Shown here piece by piece: positions 39,131-46,716 of a DNA stretch of 64,000 bases. How positions within the stretch are numbered: position 1 is the first letter of the stretch; each line of letters begins with the position of its first letter. The notes under the pieces were generated by a model. That model saw only the letters and a program-made list of their open reading frames with translations, was not told the origin of the DNA and did no database searches. Both the position numbers and the translations under genes were made by a program. The stretch is taken from NCBI RefSeq assembly GCF_030063335.1, contig NZ_JASISW010000013.1, positions 62,001-126,000 of the forward strand, in the 5' to 3' direction. The stretch is from Rhodococcus sp. G-MC3. Its GTDB lineage: Bacteria > Actinomycetota > Actinomycetes > Mycobacteriales > Mycobacteriaceae.

Positions 39131-39670
39131 ATGAACGAGGTCGACGACGTGCCCGCACAAGTCCGTTCCATGGTCGGCCACAGCTATCGCATCGACGACG
39201 TCTACGACGTGGGCGCAGCCAAAGTCTCCGAGTTCGCGAAAGCGGTACAGAACTTCCACCCAGCACACTTCGACATCGACGCAGCCAAAGCGCTCGGTCA
39301 TCCCGCGCTCGTCGCACCGCCCACATTCATGTCCCTCGTCGCATTCGTCGCCCAGCGCCGCATGTTCGAAGAGGCATTGAACTGCTACGCGCTACCGCAG
39401 GTCCTCCAAGTCGATCAACGATTCGCATTTCACCGACCACTGCAGGCCGGTGACCGGCTCAGCTGCGAAGTCACCCTCGTCTCGGCACGCCGAGCATCCG
39501 GTGCAGATCTGATGATCGTCGAAAACGACATCTTCGATCAACACAATCAGCCGATCCTCAAAGCGACGACCACACTCGTTGCCTCCACCGAAACGTCCAT
39601 GCCTGACGGGTTCATGGAAGTCGTCGATCGCATCATGATGGCCAGCGCACCCTCGAACCCACCCGGGTAA
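39131..39670 (+). CDS. MaoC-like (3R)-hydroxyacyl-ACP dehydratase, HadA type
   Basis: 179 residues with a hot-dog fold. The N-terminal MVGHSYRIDDVYDVGAAKVSEF and HPAHFDIDAAKALGHPALVAPPTF match the MaoC N-terminal dehydratase (FAS1_DH_region) family that includes HadA, the FAS-II dehydratase subunit of mycobacteria. HadA itself lacks the catalytic hydratase motif and needs HadB; no HadB is encoded next to it, so it may act alone or with a distant partner. ATG 39131 follows GGGGAAA. It is divergent from the mycolate methyltransferase. Confidence 0.82.
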   Translation: MNEVDDVPAQVRSMVGHSYRIDDVYDVGAAKVSEFAKAVQNFHPAHFDIDAAKALGHPALVAPPTFMSLVAFVAQRRMFEEALNCYALPQVLQVDQRFAFHRPLQAGDRLSCEVTLVSARRASGADLMIVENDIFDQHNQPILKATTTLVASTETSMPDGFMEVVDRIMMASAPSNPPG

Positions 39671-39720
39671 TCATCCACCGAACCCTCCGCGAGCCGGGGC
39701 TCGCTCCCGAACGTCCGAAA

Positions 39721-40170
39721 CTACTTACCGGCGATCGTGGTACGCAAGATTCCGAGCCTGTCGACCTCGACCTCCACTACGTCGCCCGGCCCGAGTAGCC
39801 AGGGCGGTGTCCGCGAATAGCCGACGCCCGACGGAGTGCCGGTTGCCAGAAGATCCCCAGGACGGACCGTGAACGTCCGCGAGATCAGCGCCAAGGTGTC
39901 CCCGACCGTGTAGACCATCTCGTCGGTGCGAGCGTCCTGCGCCACCTCGCCGTTGACGCGCGTCGTGATGCGCAGCCCCTCCCGCAGATCTCCGACCTCG
40001 GCCGAAGGAACGAGTGGGCCGACCGGACCCGACCTGTCTGCGTTCTTTCCAAGAATCCACTGCGACGTGAGCTTCTGGGCACGTCTGGCCGTGATGTCGT
40101 TGGTGTCGGCGGACACGGGCGTCCACCGGCATACGCCAGAACTCAGCCGTGAAATCTCGGGTTGCCACAC
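39721..40170 (-). pseudogene. Truncated fumarylacetoacetate hydrolase (FAH) family gene
   Basis: Only the C-terminal half of an FAH-type hydrolase/isomerase is present: DTNDITARRAQKLTSQWILGK, then TRVNGEVAQDARTDEMVY, PGDLLATGTPSGVGYSRTPP and VEVEVDRLGILRTTIAGK. The family is usually 250-290 residues, and the N-terminal half with part of the metal site is missing because the frame is cut where the neighbouring lipase gene ends (40177). The first 17 residues after ATG 40170 do not resemble the family. Probably inactive. Confidence 0.7.
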
Positions 40171-40176
40171 CTGCCG

Positions 40177-41511
40177 TCAGTCCACTGTGCACCCGTCGGC
40201 TACCGGAATGTCGTCGAGTCGGTCGGTGATGTAGTCGAGAGCACTGCCGTTGACGTAACCGTCGAGCACATCCGGTCCGTAGTGGTTGGGTAGCACGGCT
40301 CCCGGCAGAATCGGTGGCAGTTCGTCGGTCCGAAAATCGACTGTGGCGCCCTTGGCACACCAGTCGACTGCGAGTTGACGGGCCTGCGCATAAGGGACAG
40401 TGTCGTCGTTGCGTCCGCTGGTGATCAGTACAGGGCTCGTCGGCGTCAGTGTGCCGATGCGTTGCTCGTCGAAGACGGGCGCGGCCTCGGGAATCGTACG
40501 AAGGTTCGCCAGCAGCGATTGATGATCGGAGGTGTACGTACTCGTGCGCAGGAACGGATAATCGAGGATGACGTCGGCGATGCACGACCCGCTCAATGCG
40601 GCCATAGCCGCCTTCCCTTCCGGCGTCAGCCGGGCGTTGAACGGCTCCAACAACTCCGGGCGACGCGCCACGAAGCCATTGACAGCGAATCCGATCACCC
40701 CGCCGATGAGGGTGCCGTCGACTTGATCGAGGGTCTGCAGCAAATCGGCGGGTGGGGCGCCTGCCCATGTTCCCTTGATATTCAATTCTGGTGAGTAGGA
40801 CTGTTGTAGCTCTGCCGCTGCGGCAACCGCACCGCCGCCTTGCGAGTAACCCCACAGCGCAGTCGGAGTGGAGGAACCGGTGCCGCTCAATGCGTTGGCG
40901 GCGCGTGCAGCATCGAGCACCGCGTGCGCTTCCTCGACTCGGTTGACGTAGGTGTGCACCCCGGGTGTGCCCAGCCCGATGTAGTCGGTGACGAACACTC
41001 TGGCGCCTCGCGCGATCCACACCGAAGAGGCCAACAGCTCTTGGTTCACGGAGACCGACAACGGATCGGTAGCAACGTTGAGTCCGGTTGCGAATGCGCG
41101 CGAGGGTGCGCATTGGTCTCCCTGGCCGACCGTACCCGGTGCGACGATGATGGTCGGACGTTCACCGTCGCCCTGCCACGGCTGGCTTGCTTCGATGTAG
41201 GTCCCGGTTACTGCCACCGGTGAATCATCTTGCAGGCGTGAGGTGTACATGACACGTTGCGCCCGGCCGGGCCACGTCCCATCGGCGCCGGGAAACGAGG
41301 CCAGCAACGGTAGCGGCTCGGCACGGACCACGGAACCGGGACTGGGATCGAACTCGGCTGGTGGAGTGTAGAAATCCGCTATCGGCTGGGCCGTAGCGAC
41401 AGCGGCAGGTATCAATGCGGCGGCGACGAGGATGCTGCACGTCGCTACCGCCGTTGTCCTGATGCGAGTCAGTGCCCGGGGAAATACGAGCGTGCCTTTC
41501 AGCGAGTGCAC
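40177..41511 (-). CDS. Secreted LIP-family lipase
   Basis: 444 residues. A basic start (RALTRIRTTAVATC) and a hydrophobic stretch ending AAVATAQPIAD form a signal peptide with an AXA cleavage site. The mature part has FPGADGTWPGRAQRVMYTSR, the nucleophile elbow LWGYSQGGGAVAAAAE, an Asp in LITSGRNDDTVPYAQA and a C-terminal His (LPNHYGPDV), as in the secretory lipase (LIP) family. GTG 41511 has AGGAT upstream and places the signal peptide correctly; it is a paralogue of the enzyme at 4377-5678, which lacks the signal. Confidence 0.85.
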   Translation of the reverse strand: MHSLKGTLVFPRALTRIRTTAVATCSILVAAALIPAAVATAQPIADFYTPPAEFDPSPGSVVRAEPLPLLASFPGADGTWPGRAQRVMYTSRLQDDSPVAVTGTYIEASQPWQGDGERPTIIVAPGTVGQGDQCAPSRAFATGLNVATDPLSVSVNQELLASSVWIARGARVFVTDYIGLGTPGVHTYVNRVEEAHAVLDAARAANALSGTGSSTPTALWGYSQGGGAVAAAAELQQSYSPELNIKGTWAGAPPADLLQTLDQVDGTLIGGVIGFAVNGFVARRPELLEPFNARLTPEGKAAMAALSGSCIADVILDYPFLRTSTYTSDHQSLLANLRTIPEAAPVFDEQRIGTLTPTSPVLITSGRNDDTVPYAQARQLAVDWCAKGATVDFRTDELPPILPGAVLPNHYGPDVLDGYVNGSALDYITDRLDDIPVADGCTVD

Positions 41512-41533
41512 AGTGGCATCCTGTCGTCGGTAT

Positions 41534-41794
41534 TCATCGAAGTTGCATGAGCGTGCCGACGCCGTAGGGCTCGAACAGGACAAAGGTCCCCAACAGGTTC
41601 GGGCTCGATCCGTACCGGCGGATTCTCTTTCTCTGGTGCGATCGCACGTAGAGGGTCTCCGAATTCAGACTTGTAGGCCAACGCTTTCCGCATTCGAGAA
41701 CACGTACTGGCTCCCCCACTTCGGCAAGAAGTAGCGCCGCGGTGGCCAGCGCCGAACCGGGAACCGCGGTTCCTGTCAGAGAGCGGCGATCCAC
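41534..41794 (-). pseudogene. Remnant of an FAD-binding GMC-type oxidoreductase N-terminus
   Basis: 86 codons from GTG 41794. LTGTAVPGSALATAALLLAE followed by VGEPVRVLECGKRW reads as the Rossmann entry of a GMC/cholesterol-oxidase-like flavoprotein (GxGxxG with the middle Gly changed to Ala, then the Glu-ended second strand). The frame then stops, so most of a 500-residue enzyme is missing. A promoter-like element lies just upstream. Weak assignment. Confidence 0.35.
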
Positions 41795-41862
41795 AACGCA
41801 CAAGCTTCCCCCAGAGTCGAAGATGGTGCGCGCAGAGATTTGAATCACACGCCGACCCACTA

Positions 41863-41892
41863 AAACTAGACACCCAACCCCGTTTGTGTCAA
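41863..41892 (-). promoter_or_regulatory. Promoter-like element with embedded GACAC-N12-GTGTC site (site A)
   Basis: On the minus strand TTGACA (41892-41887) and TAGTTT (41868-41863) are 18 bp apart. The 22-bp dyad GACAC-N12-GTGTC (41869-41890) fills the spacer, the expected position for a repressor operator. It points toward the flavoprotein remnant and the secreted lipase. Confidence 0.5.
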
Positions 41893-42023
41893 GAATTCGA
41901 TCTACGCAGTCCTCACCACTTCTACAACAGACACTGTCGCGTGATCCCGCAGAGCGACTTTCGAGCTTGCACTGCGCGTGCCGGGGCATCTCGGGCTGTG
42001 AGTGCACGCCAATCATGCAAACA

Positions 42024-42053
42024 TTGACACTTGGACCCTAAAGTGTCTAGTCT
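42024..42053 (+). promoter_or_regulatory. Promoter-like element with embedded GACAC-N12-GTGTC site (site B)
   Basis: TTGACA (42024-42029) and TAGTCT (42048-42053) are 18 bp apart, and the dyad GACAC-N12-GTGTC (42026-42047) again overlaps both elements; its arms extend to GACACTT/AAGTGTC. It points rightward into sequence with no recognised gene. Confidence 0.5.
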
Positions 42054-42563
42054 GATGAGACGGATGTGCATCCGGGGGGCGGGGGGCACAACCGTAGGGT
42101 CTATGGGATGCGTACACCGGTTGTGCTGCAGCGCTGGACCAATCTGTGTCGAATCGAAAATCATCAGCTACATCAGCGCTGGCGTGGTTATCGGTCAAGC
42201 GTTCGGTCGACAGCGTCCATTCACGTGGCCCGGCCCCACTCCGCATCCACTGGTCTGCGGTATTTACTCATTTTTGATATCGCTGAAGATATCTGCCACA
42301 AGCACTCGCACGACTCGGTCCTGAATGGGAGCCGCTGAAGCCGCAAAACTGTTTCGAAGCGAAGTTGCTCGCTGCTGAAAACAGCGCAATTTCGAAATAT
42401 CATGTCGTTTCGTAGACAGCCACTTTTATTTGCAGAAAATCGGGCTTCCGAATGTTCTCCTGCCGGCCGAAGGTTGAACAGCACGGCACGATTTCCGTTG
42501 GCGGAATCTAGGCTCGGAATGACTACATGACCAGTCGACTCGCGAAATACTAATCCAGACTGC

Positions 42564-42605
42564 ACTTCTCATGGCTCGCGTACGATGCCGCGAGCCATGA
42601 GAAGT
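42564..42605 (-). terminator. Perfect 17-bp stem hairpin after the 30-codon ORF
   Basis: Left arm 42564-42580, loop TACGATGC (42581-42588), right arm 42589-42605, with no mismatch. It starts nine bases after the stop of the small ORF on the minus strand. No long T-run follows. It probably acts as terminator or mRNA 3' stabiliser. Confidence 0.6.
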
Positions 42606-42613
42606 AATCCGTC

Positions 42614-42706
42614 TTACAGAGCAGCCGCAGCGGTTGCCGAACTACCGGCAATTCCATCGCTTCCGAGGAAAAGTTGAACGAGAAGTCCGAGCAGTCCCAA
42701 TTCCAT
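42614..42706 (-). CDS. Putative 30-residue peptide
   Basis: ATG 42706 is preceded by AAAGGGAG at ideal spacing. The product starts MELGLLGLLVQLFLGSDGIA and ends in an Ala-rich tail: a short amphipathic or hydrophobic helix. No family is recognised. A strong ribosome binding site before it and a perfect hairpin right after it are the reasons to call a gene this short. It could be a small membrane peptide, a toxin-like peptide or a leader peptide; nothing in the sequence decides. Confidence 0.5.
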   Translation of the reverse strand: MELGLLGLLVQLFLGSDGIAGSSATAAAAL

Positions 42707-42982
42707 GGTGATCTCCCTTTCGTTTCTGCATCTCCCGATGTCGGAAAGTGCACGCGGTTTGGCCCGCCACTCAATCGTAGATATCGAGCGCTATTTTCTC
42801 TACATCTCCCCTAAAAGATTTACGACTTTTATGACATTGATTTCCGGCTCTTGTCGAATTTATCGTCCCGTTCGAGATGGATGACTTTTTTCAGGCAATG
42901 AATTCGGCCGTTACTCTACAGAGGGACCGAAATTTTGTTCATTGTCTGCGCGCCACTAACGGCGAGCCCCTGTGCATGGTCG

Positions 42983-43216
42983 TTACTTTCGCTGTTCAAT
43001 GTTGGCAAGTATCGTCGCGACGGCGGTTGGATCCTCGTCACCGAAGCGGACGAGCAGTGCGTTGATTTTTCGGGGGGTCTGCGGCCAGGACACTCCGAAA
43101 GCGTCAGCAACAGCAACGTAGTCGATCGCACGAACGCACGCGTCGACGTGCCCGGGCGAACGGTTGCGCTGGACAAATGCGCGTACACCTTGCCAGGCCC
43201 AGTGCTTCCACAGCAT
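42983..43216 (-). CDS. Hypothetical protein, 77 aa
   Basis: The frame from ATG 43216 (GAGGTGA upstream) encodes a soluble helical product with WQGVRAFVQRNRSPGHVDAC, then VADAFGVSWPQTPRKINALL and a regular C-terminus. Composition looks protein-like, unlike the other frames here. No family is recognised. It may be a remnant of a longer gene. Confidence 0.35.
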   Translation of the reverse strand: MLWKHWAWQGVRAFVQRNRSPGHVDACVRAIDYVAVADAFGVSWPQTPRKINALLVRFGDEDPTAVATILANIEQRK

Positions 43217-43375
43217 TGGTCGTCGTCACCTCTCTTGCGTGCCGGGCACCACCGGGTGCTTCCGAGATCGAAATATGGTCATTGCCGTGCATGTGATGGA
43301 CTGGCCGCCGGGTGTTCACCGTGCTCGAGTGGGGGGATCAGACCGGCGATTGCAGGAGTTGTAGATAATCCATAG

Positions 43376-43924
43376 ATGCGGTCACGCCGGAAAATAATCG
43401 ATGCCACTTCTCAACTCATCGAGCATGGCGGCTTCGATGCTGTGAATATTGCCGCCGTGGCTGAAACAGCGGGCGTTTCGCGGCAGACGATCTACTCCAT
43501 CTTCGGCACACGCAACGAGCTGGTTTCGCAGACTGTCGCAGAGATAACACTCGCGGTGGTCAAGGAGATTCGCGCTCGGCTCGACGCCACCGACACGCCA
43601 TTCGAGTACCTCGTCGAGTTGGTCGTTGCCGGTCGTGCTGCAGTGCGGACACATCCAGTGATGATGGCTCTTTTGCAGGTAGGGGACGCAAACCCGCTGT
43701 TCGATCCAGACATGATGGACCGGGCGAGCTCGGTCACTGCCGCGTTGCTCCAACCCTTGATCGATCGTGAGCCAAATCTTCCCGACCTGAAGGAAATCGC
43801 TACGGTCATAATGCGGATGGGGCTCTCGATCATCCTCTTCGAGGATGAATACGTACGTTCCGACGACGACATTCGAGAGTATTTGACTCGCTGGCTACTC
43901 CCGGCCATGCCCTTCGGCTTGTAA
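43376..43924 (+). CDS. TetR-family transcriptional regulator
   Basis: 182 residues. The helix-turn-helix is VNIAAVAETAGVSRQTIYSIF; the rest is a TetR_C-like all-helical ligand domain (RTHPVMMALLQVGDANPLFD). ATG 43376 is the first start; AGGAG lies about 17 bases upstream, rather far. It is flanked by three sites of the form GACAC-N12-GTGTC (41869, 42026, 43981), which makes it the best candidate to bind them. Ligand unknown. Confidence 0.82.
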   Translation: MRSRRKIIDATSQLIEHGGFDAVNIAAVAETAGVSRQTIYSIFGTRNELVSQTVAEITLAVVKEIRARLDATDTPFEYLVELVVAGRAAVRTHPVMMALLQVGDANPLFDPDMMDRASSVTAALLQPLIDREPNLPDLKEIATVIMRMGLSIILFEDEYVRSDDDIREYLTRWLLPAMPFGL

Positions 43925-43980
43925 GTAGATACATCCGGCCCCTTCAATTCCATGTGCGCCAATCCCCACCACCCCGGCTG

Positions 43981-44002
43981 GACACACAGTACTAAGAGTG
44001 TC
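43981..44002. promoter_or_regulatory. GACAC-N12-GTGTC dyad (site C)
   Basis: A 22-bp dyad, arms extended to GGACAC/GTGTCC, 57 bp past the TetR stop codon and five bases before an ATG at 44008. Same geometry as sites A and B. Confidence 0.5.
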
Positions 44003-44092
44003 CAAGTATGTCTACCGGTGACCGTGATCGACTGCCGGACCCTGGATATTTCATCGATGCACGGATGAATGCCTGGAAGACGGGTTTCTTCG

Positions 44093-44305
44093 TCAATCCG
44101 AGGACGCCGCCTGGGAGGGGCTCTCGGTGTCAGTGTCTGCCGTCAGAAATTCGTCGAGCACACGAAAGAACAGGTCGGGCTCGTCCAGTTGCGGAAAATG
44201 TCCCGCACTCGAGAATACTTCTACCCGTGAATTGGTTCTCGACGTGTGTACCGAACTCCTCTGGTGGATTATGGGCTCTGGACCGGCCCAGCTTTGGGCG
44301 CCCAC
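44093..44305 (-). pseudogene. Remnant of an alpha/beta hydrolase C-terminus
   Basis: The last 40 codons read SAGHFPQLDEPDLFFRVLDE followed by a short tail, which is the catalytic-His region and last helix of epoxide-hydrolase-like alpha/beta hydrolases. Nothing upstream in this or other frames continues the fold convincingly. On the opposite strand a short protein-like N-terminus starting at ATG 44008 ends at the same junction (about 44100), as if two genes had been joined tail to tail by a deletion. Confidence 0.35.
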
Positions 44306-45331
44306 CCGTTCTGAAGCTCCGCGTCGCGCTGCCCGCAGCCAGGGCTAGAGGCAGGGTCATCCTGTCGGTGGTCTGGGCAGCGTGGTCGTTGACGAGTACT
44401 GGGCACCCCACGTAAACGAACGGGCCGGTGCCGACGCCGCCCATAGCGGTGCCGAAGATGTTGCACCAGTTTGGCGCGGGCGGATGCTGATAGCTCAGAC
44501 TCCAGCTGTGCATCAGTCCCCAGTCGGAATCGATGAGGTTCGCCGTCCACCGCAGCATGATGGGAAGTCCGTCCAGGCGAGGTCGACGGTGCCGCACTGC
44601 AACTCCATGACAGCACCGAGAGGTGCCATCGTGCGCAGGGCCGAACTGAATGTCTTCATACGTACTCCCCGACGAAGTATGTTCTCGCACAGGACATCGG
44701 CAACAAGTCACGCTCGGATGCCTCCCCCTGACGCTGGACGGACCGATGTCCGCTAGTCCGCGTTTCGGGAACAAGCTGAGCTCACAATCGCCCTGTTTTG
44801 TGACGTGAGACAACAACTTTTCATGTTGTCGCCTTTCTCGCGTTCCCGCTCCACTAATTTTCGGAGTTGGCTCCGTCGCCCGCATAAGCCGCGTCGGAGT
44901 TCATTTCGTGTGCGGCGGCTAATGTTTGGGCGGCGTCGAAGAGTGATCGATGTAACTGGCGCGGTTCTCGTTTACGGCGCGTGCGTCGGCGATTACGTTG
45001 CCTTCGCCGGGAGTGGAGAGGGTGGGCAAGTGGTTGGGAGCCTTCCAGTGCGGCTCGCAGGGATTTCGCCGAACAGGCACCGATCGCTAGCCGAGCTGAA
45101 CGGCCCGCAGTGCGTGAACAATGCGCGGTGCGTGAACAATGCGCGGTGCGGGTGAGGGCGCTCGAACGTGACCCTCTTCTACTCCGAGCGATCACCTGAC
45201 TCCGAAGGATCCCGCCCGCCACGCGCAGCGCCAACACTGCTCGTGTGCGCACGTCGACAGCGCGCGAAAAGTCGCGAAGGCTACAAATCGTTCGCCGAGC
45301 GAACTTCCCGGCGAACTGCTTGAATACCAAT
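44306..45331. other. Gene-poor stretch, probably decayed
   Basis: Long frames exist on both strands (for example minus 44854-45354), but they are rich in Arg, Ser and Cys with no family resemblance, typical of non-coding GC-rich DNA or decayed genes. It contains the 18-bp tandem repeat at 45111-45146 and presumably the promoter of the gene pair starting at 45332. Confidence 0.45.
45111..45146. repeat. Two tandem copies of an 18-bp unit
   Basis: TGCGTGAACAATGCGCGG occurs twice without a mismatch, followed by a partial third copy (TGCG). Confidence 0.85.
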
Positions 45332-45589
45332 ATGTCTGTGTCGGGAGTTAACATTAATGAACTGCGTGCCGTCGGTGATGTCGTCGATATAGTCCAAACT
45401 GATGGCGCGGTCCTTGCCGGGACGATCGTCGAGGACTATGCCGGCACGTCGATGGCTATCGAGGATTTCGGCCGTAACTGGGCGCAACCACGTCGGTGGG
45501 CGGTCGCACTCGAGACTGGTGTGCTCGTGTTTGTCGACGATGCAGACCTCACCGAAGGTGACGATGAACCCGCCGTGAGCAAGAGATGA
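45332..45589 (+). CDS. Hypothetical protein, 85 aa
   Basis: A small acidic protein with a beta-rich pattern (VGDVVDIVQTDGAVLAGTIV, then WAVALETGVLVFVDDADL), not assigned to a family. ATG 45332 is the first start in the protein-like part. Its stop overlaps the ATG of the next gene (ATGA). Small coupled pairs like this are frequent in accessory regions of actinobacteria. Confidence 0.6.
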   Translation: MSVSGVNINELRAVGDVVDIVQTDGAVLAGTIVEDYAGTSMAIEDFGRNWAQPRRWAVALETGVLVFVDDADLTEGDDEPAVSKR

Positions 45590-45828
45590 CCGACCAGGTG
45601 AGCGGGCTTGATCCCTTGGTTGCGTTTGCGGTGAAGTGGGAACCGTACGGCGGTGCAGCCGCAGGCGATGTGCTCGTTGAGTTCGGACTCAGTATGGGCG
45701 AGTACCGAAGTCGACTGTTTCAGAAACTGAGCCGTCCGGACCGCGCCGGTGTGAGCGCGCAACTCCGTAGGCGGCTGATCTCATATTCGTTGATCCCTGT
45801 TCAGCGGGCACAGAGGAATGGTGAATGA
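45586..45828 (+). CDS. Hypothetical protein, 80 aa (DUF3263-like)
   Basis: The segment DPLVAFAVKWEPYGGAAAGD followed by VLVEFGLSMGEYRSRLFQKL resembles the short DUF3263-type proteins of actinobacteria and their phages (Phe/Trp-x-Pro-x-Gly-Gly then a phenylalanine-glycine helix start). Function unknown. The start overlaps the stop of the preceding gene by four bases. Confidence 0.55.
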   Translation: MTDQVSGLDPLVAFAVKWEPYGGAAAGDVLVEFGLSMGEYRSRLFQKLSRPDRAGVSAQLRRRLISYSLIPVQRAQRNGE

Positions 45829-46716
45829 CGACTCGCACCAATGCGGTGCGTGCGGGGCGGCGTGGCATCTACCGTGATGCGGCAAATGTACTCGATTGAT
45901 CAGATTCTTCGAGGTATGGAGACAATCAACCAACATGCTGTGGCACAGGAGTCCATTCTTCGATCTTCCTGGCGACTGTACTTACCATTGAAAAAATCTT
46001 TACGGGCTTGAACACCGGGGTGCCAAAAGCATTCAAGAAGATTTGCGTGAGTTGGTGGACTTCTCGCAGAACTATTCCGATGCTGGTCCACAGTTGGTCG
46101 ATGCAGTGGGCATTCGATGCGGCACATTCGGACGTGATCGTCTAGTGAGGTAGCGGGTCACGGCCTGCCGCACTATTTCGACCCTCGAATCGATCGACCA
46201 TCCAGCGACGCTGTACCCAGGATCGTGGGCGGGGGCTTGGTAGAACGGTTCACAAACGTCCCGTCCTTCAGGGTTCAGAGCCCGGAAAACTACCTCCTCC
46301 CACCGAGGGGACTGATGTATGACCGGGATTATCCAGCAACACTTGGGTTTCGGCGGGGTGTCGTTCACTTCGAGAACACCACTGAGCTGTTGGATGTCGC
46401 GCAGAGTGCTGATGACCACGTTGAACGACCCGGGGTTCGCGTCAAGTGAACTGCCCGTTCCGGGAACCTAGGACCCCCGCTCCACCCACGCTGCTCACCT
46501 TCCGCCGATGCTCGATCTTGGACGGTGATCGATTGGGGTGTCAGCCGCTGTACGCCAGGGCCGTCGGGGAACATCGACGCCAATTCAGCCCGTTCGAGGC
46601 TCCCGCCACGAAAACTTCTACTTCGGCCTGCGGGGCGTTCGTTCGTTCGGTCTCGTATATTTGAACTAGGTGAGCAGCATCTCGGCGCCCGCAGGCCGCA
46701 TCCGAGTCGCAGGGTT
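45829..46716. other. Gene-poor stretch, nothing firm recognised
   Basis: No supported gene. Base composition is lower in GC around 45890-46080. A short plus-strand peptide near 46030-46140 (DLRELVDFSQNYSDAGPQLV) vaguely resembles MCE-family helical regions, and could be a remnant, but it is too short to assign. Confidence 0.4.

Larger units (their letters stand above)
41893..42613. other. Gene-poor stretch with promoter-like and dyad elements
   Basis: No supported protein gene. It holds a divergent pair of promoter-like elements (41863-41892 and 42024-42053), two GATATC palindromes 12 bp apart (42276-42281 and 42288-42293), a G-rich run near 42073-42088, and the hairpin at 42564-42605. Short open frames here lack ribosome binding sites and family resemblance. 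Confidence 0.5.

Noticed and set aside
42221..42565. 114-codon minus-strand frame in the gene-poor region
   Set aside because: No ribosome binding site or domain, and it runs into the hairpin of the small gene.
44130..44885. 251-codon minus-strand frame
   Set aside because: Mixed composition without a family; only the tail in another frame looks like a hydrolase, so this is treated as decayed sequence.
46030..46140. Short plus-strand peptide resembling an MCE-family helix
   Set aside because: About 35 residues only, no start codon and no supporting neighbour; could be chance.
41500..46700. Possible integrase, transposase or attachment site in the gene-poor segment
   Set aside because: Looked for recombinase motifs, terminal inverted repeats and tRNA-like ends and saw none.
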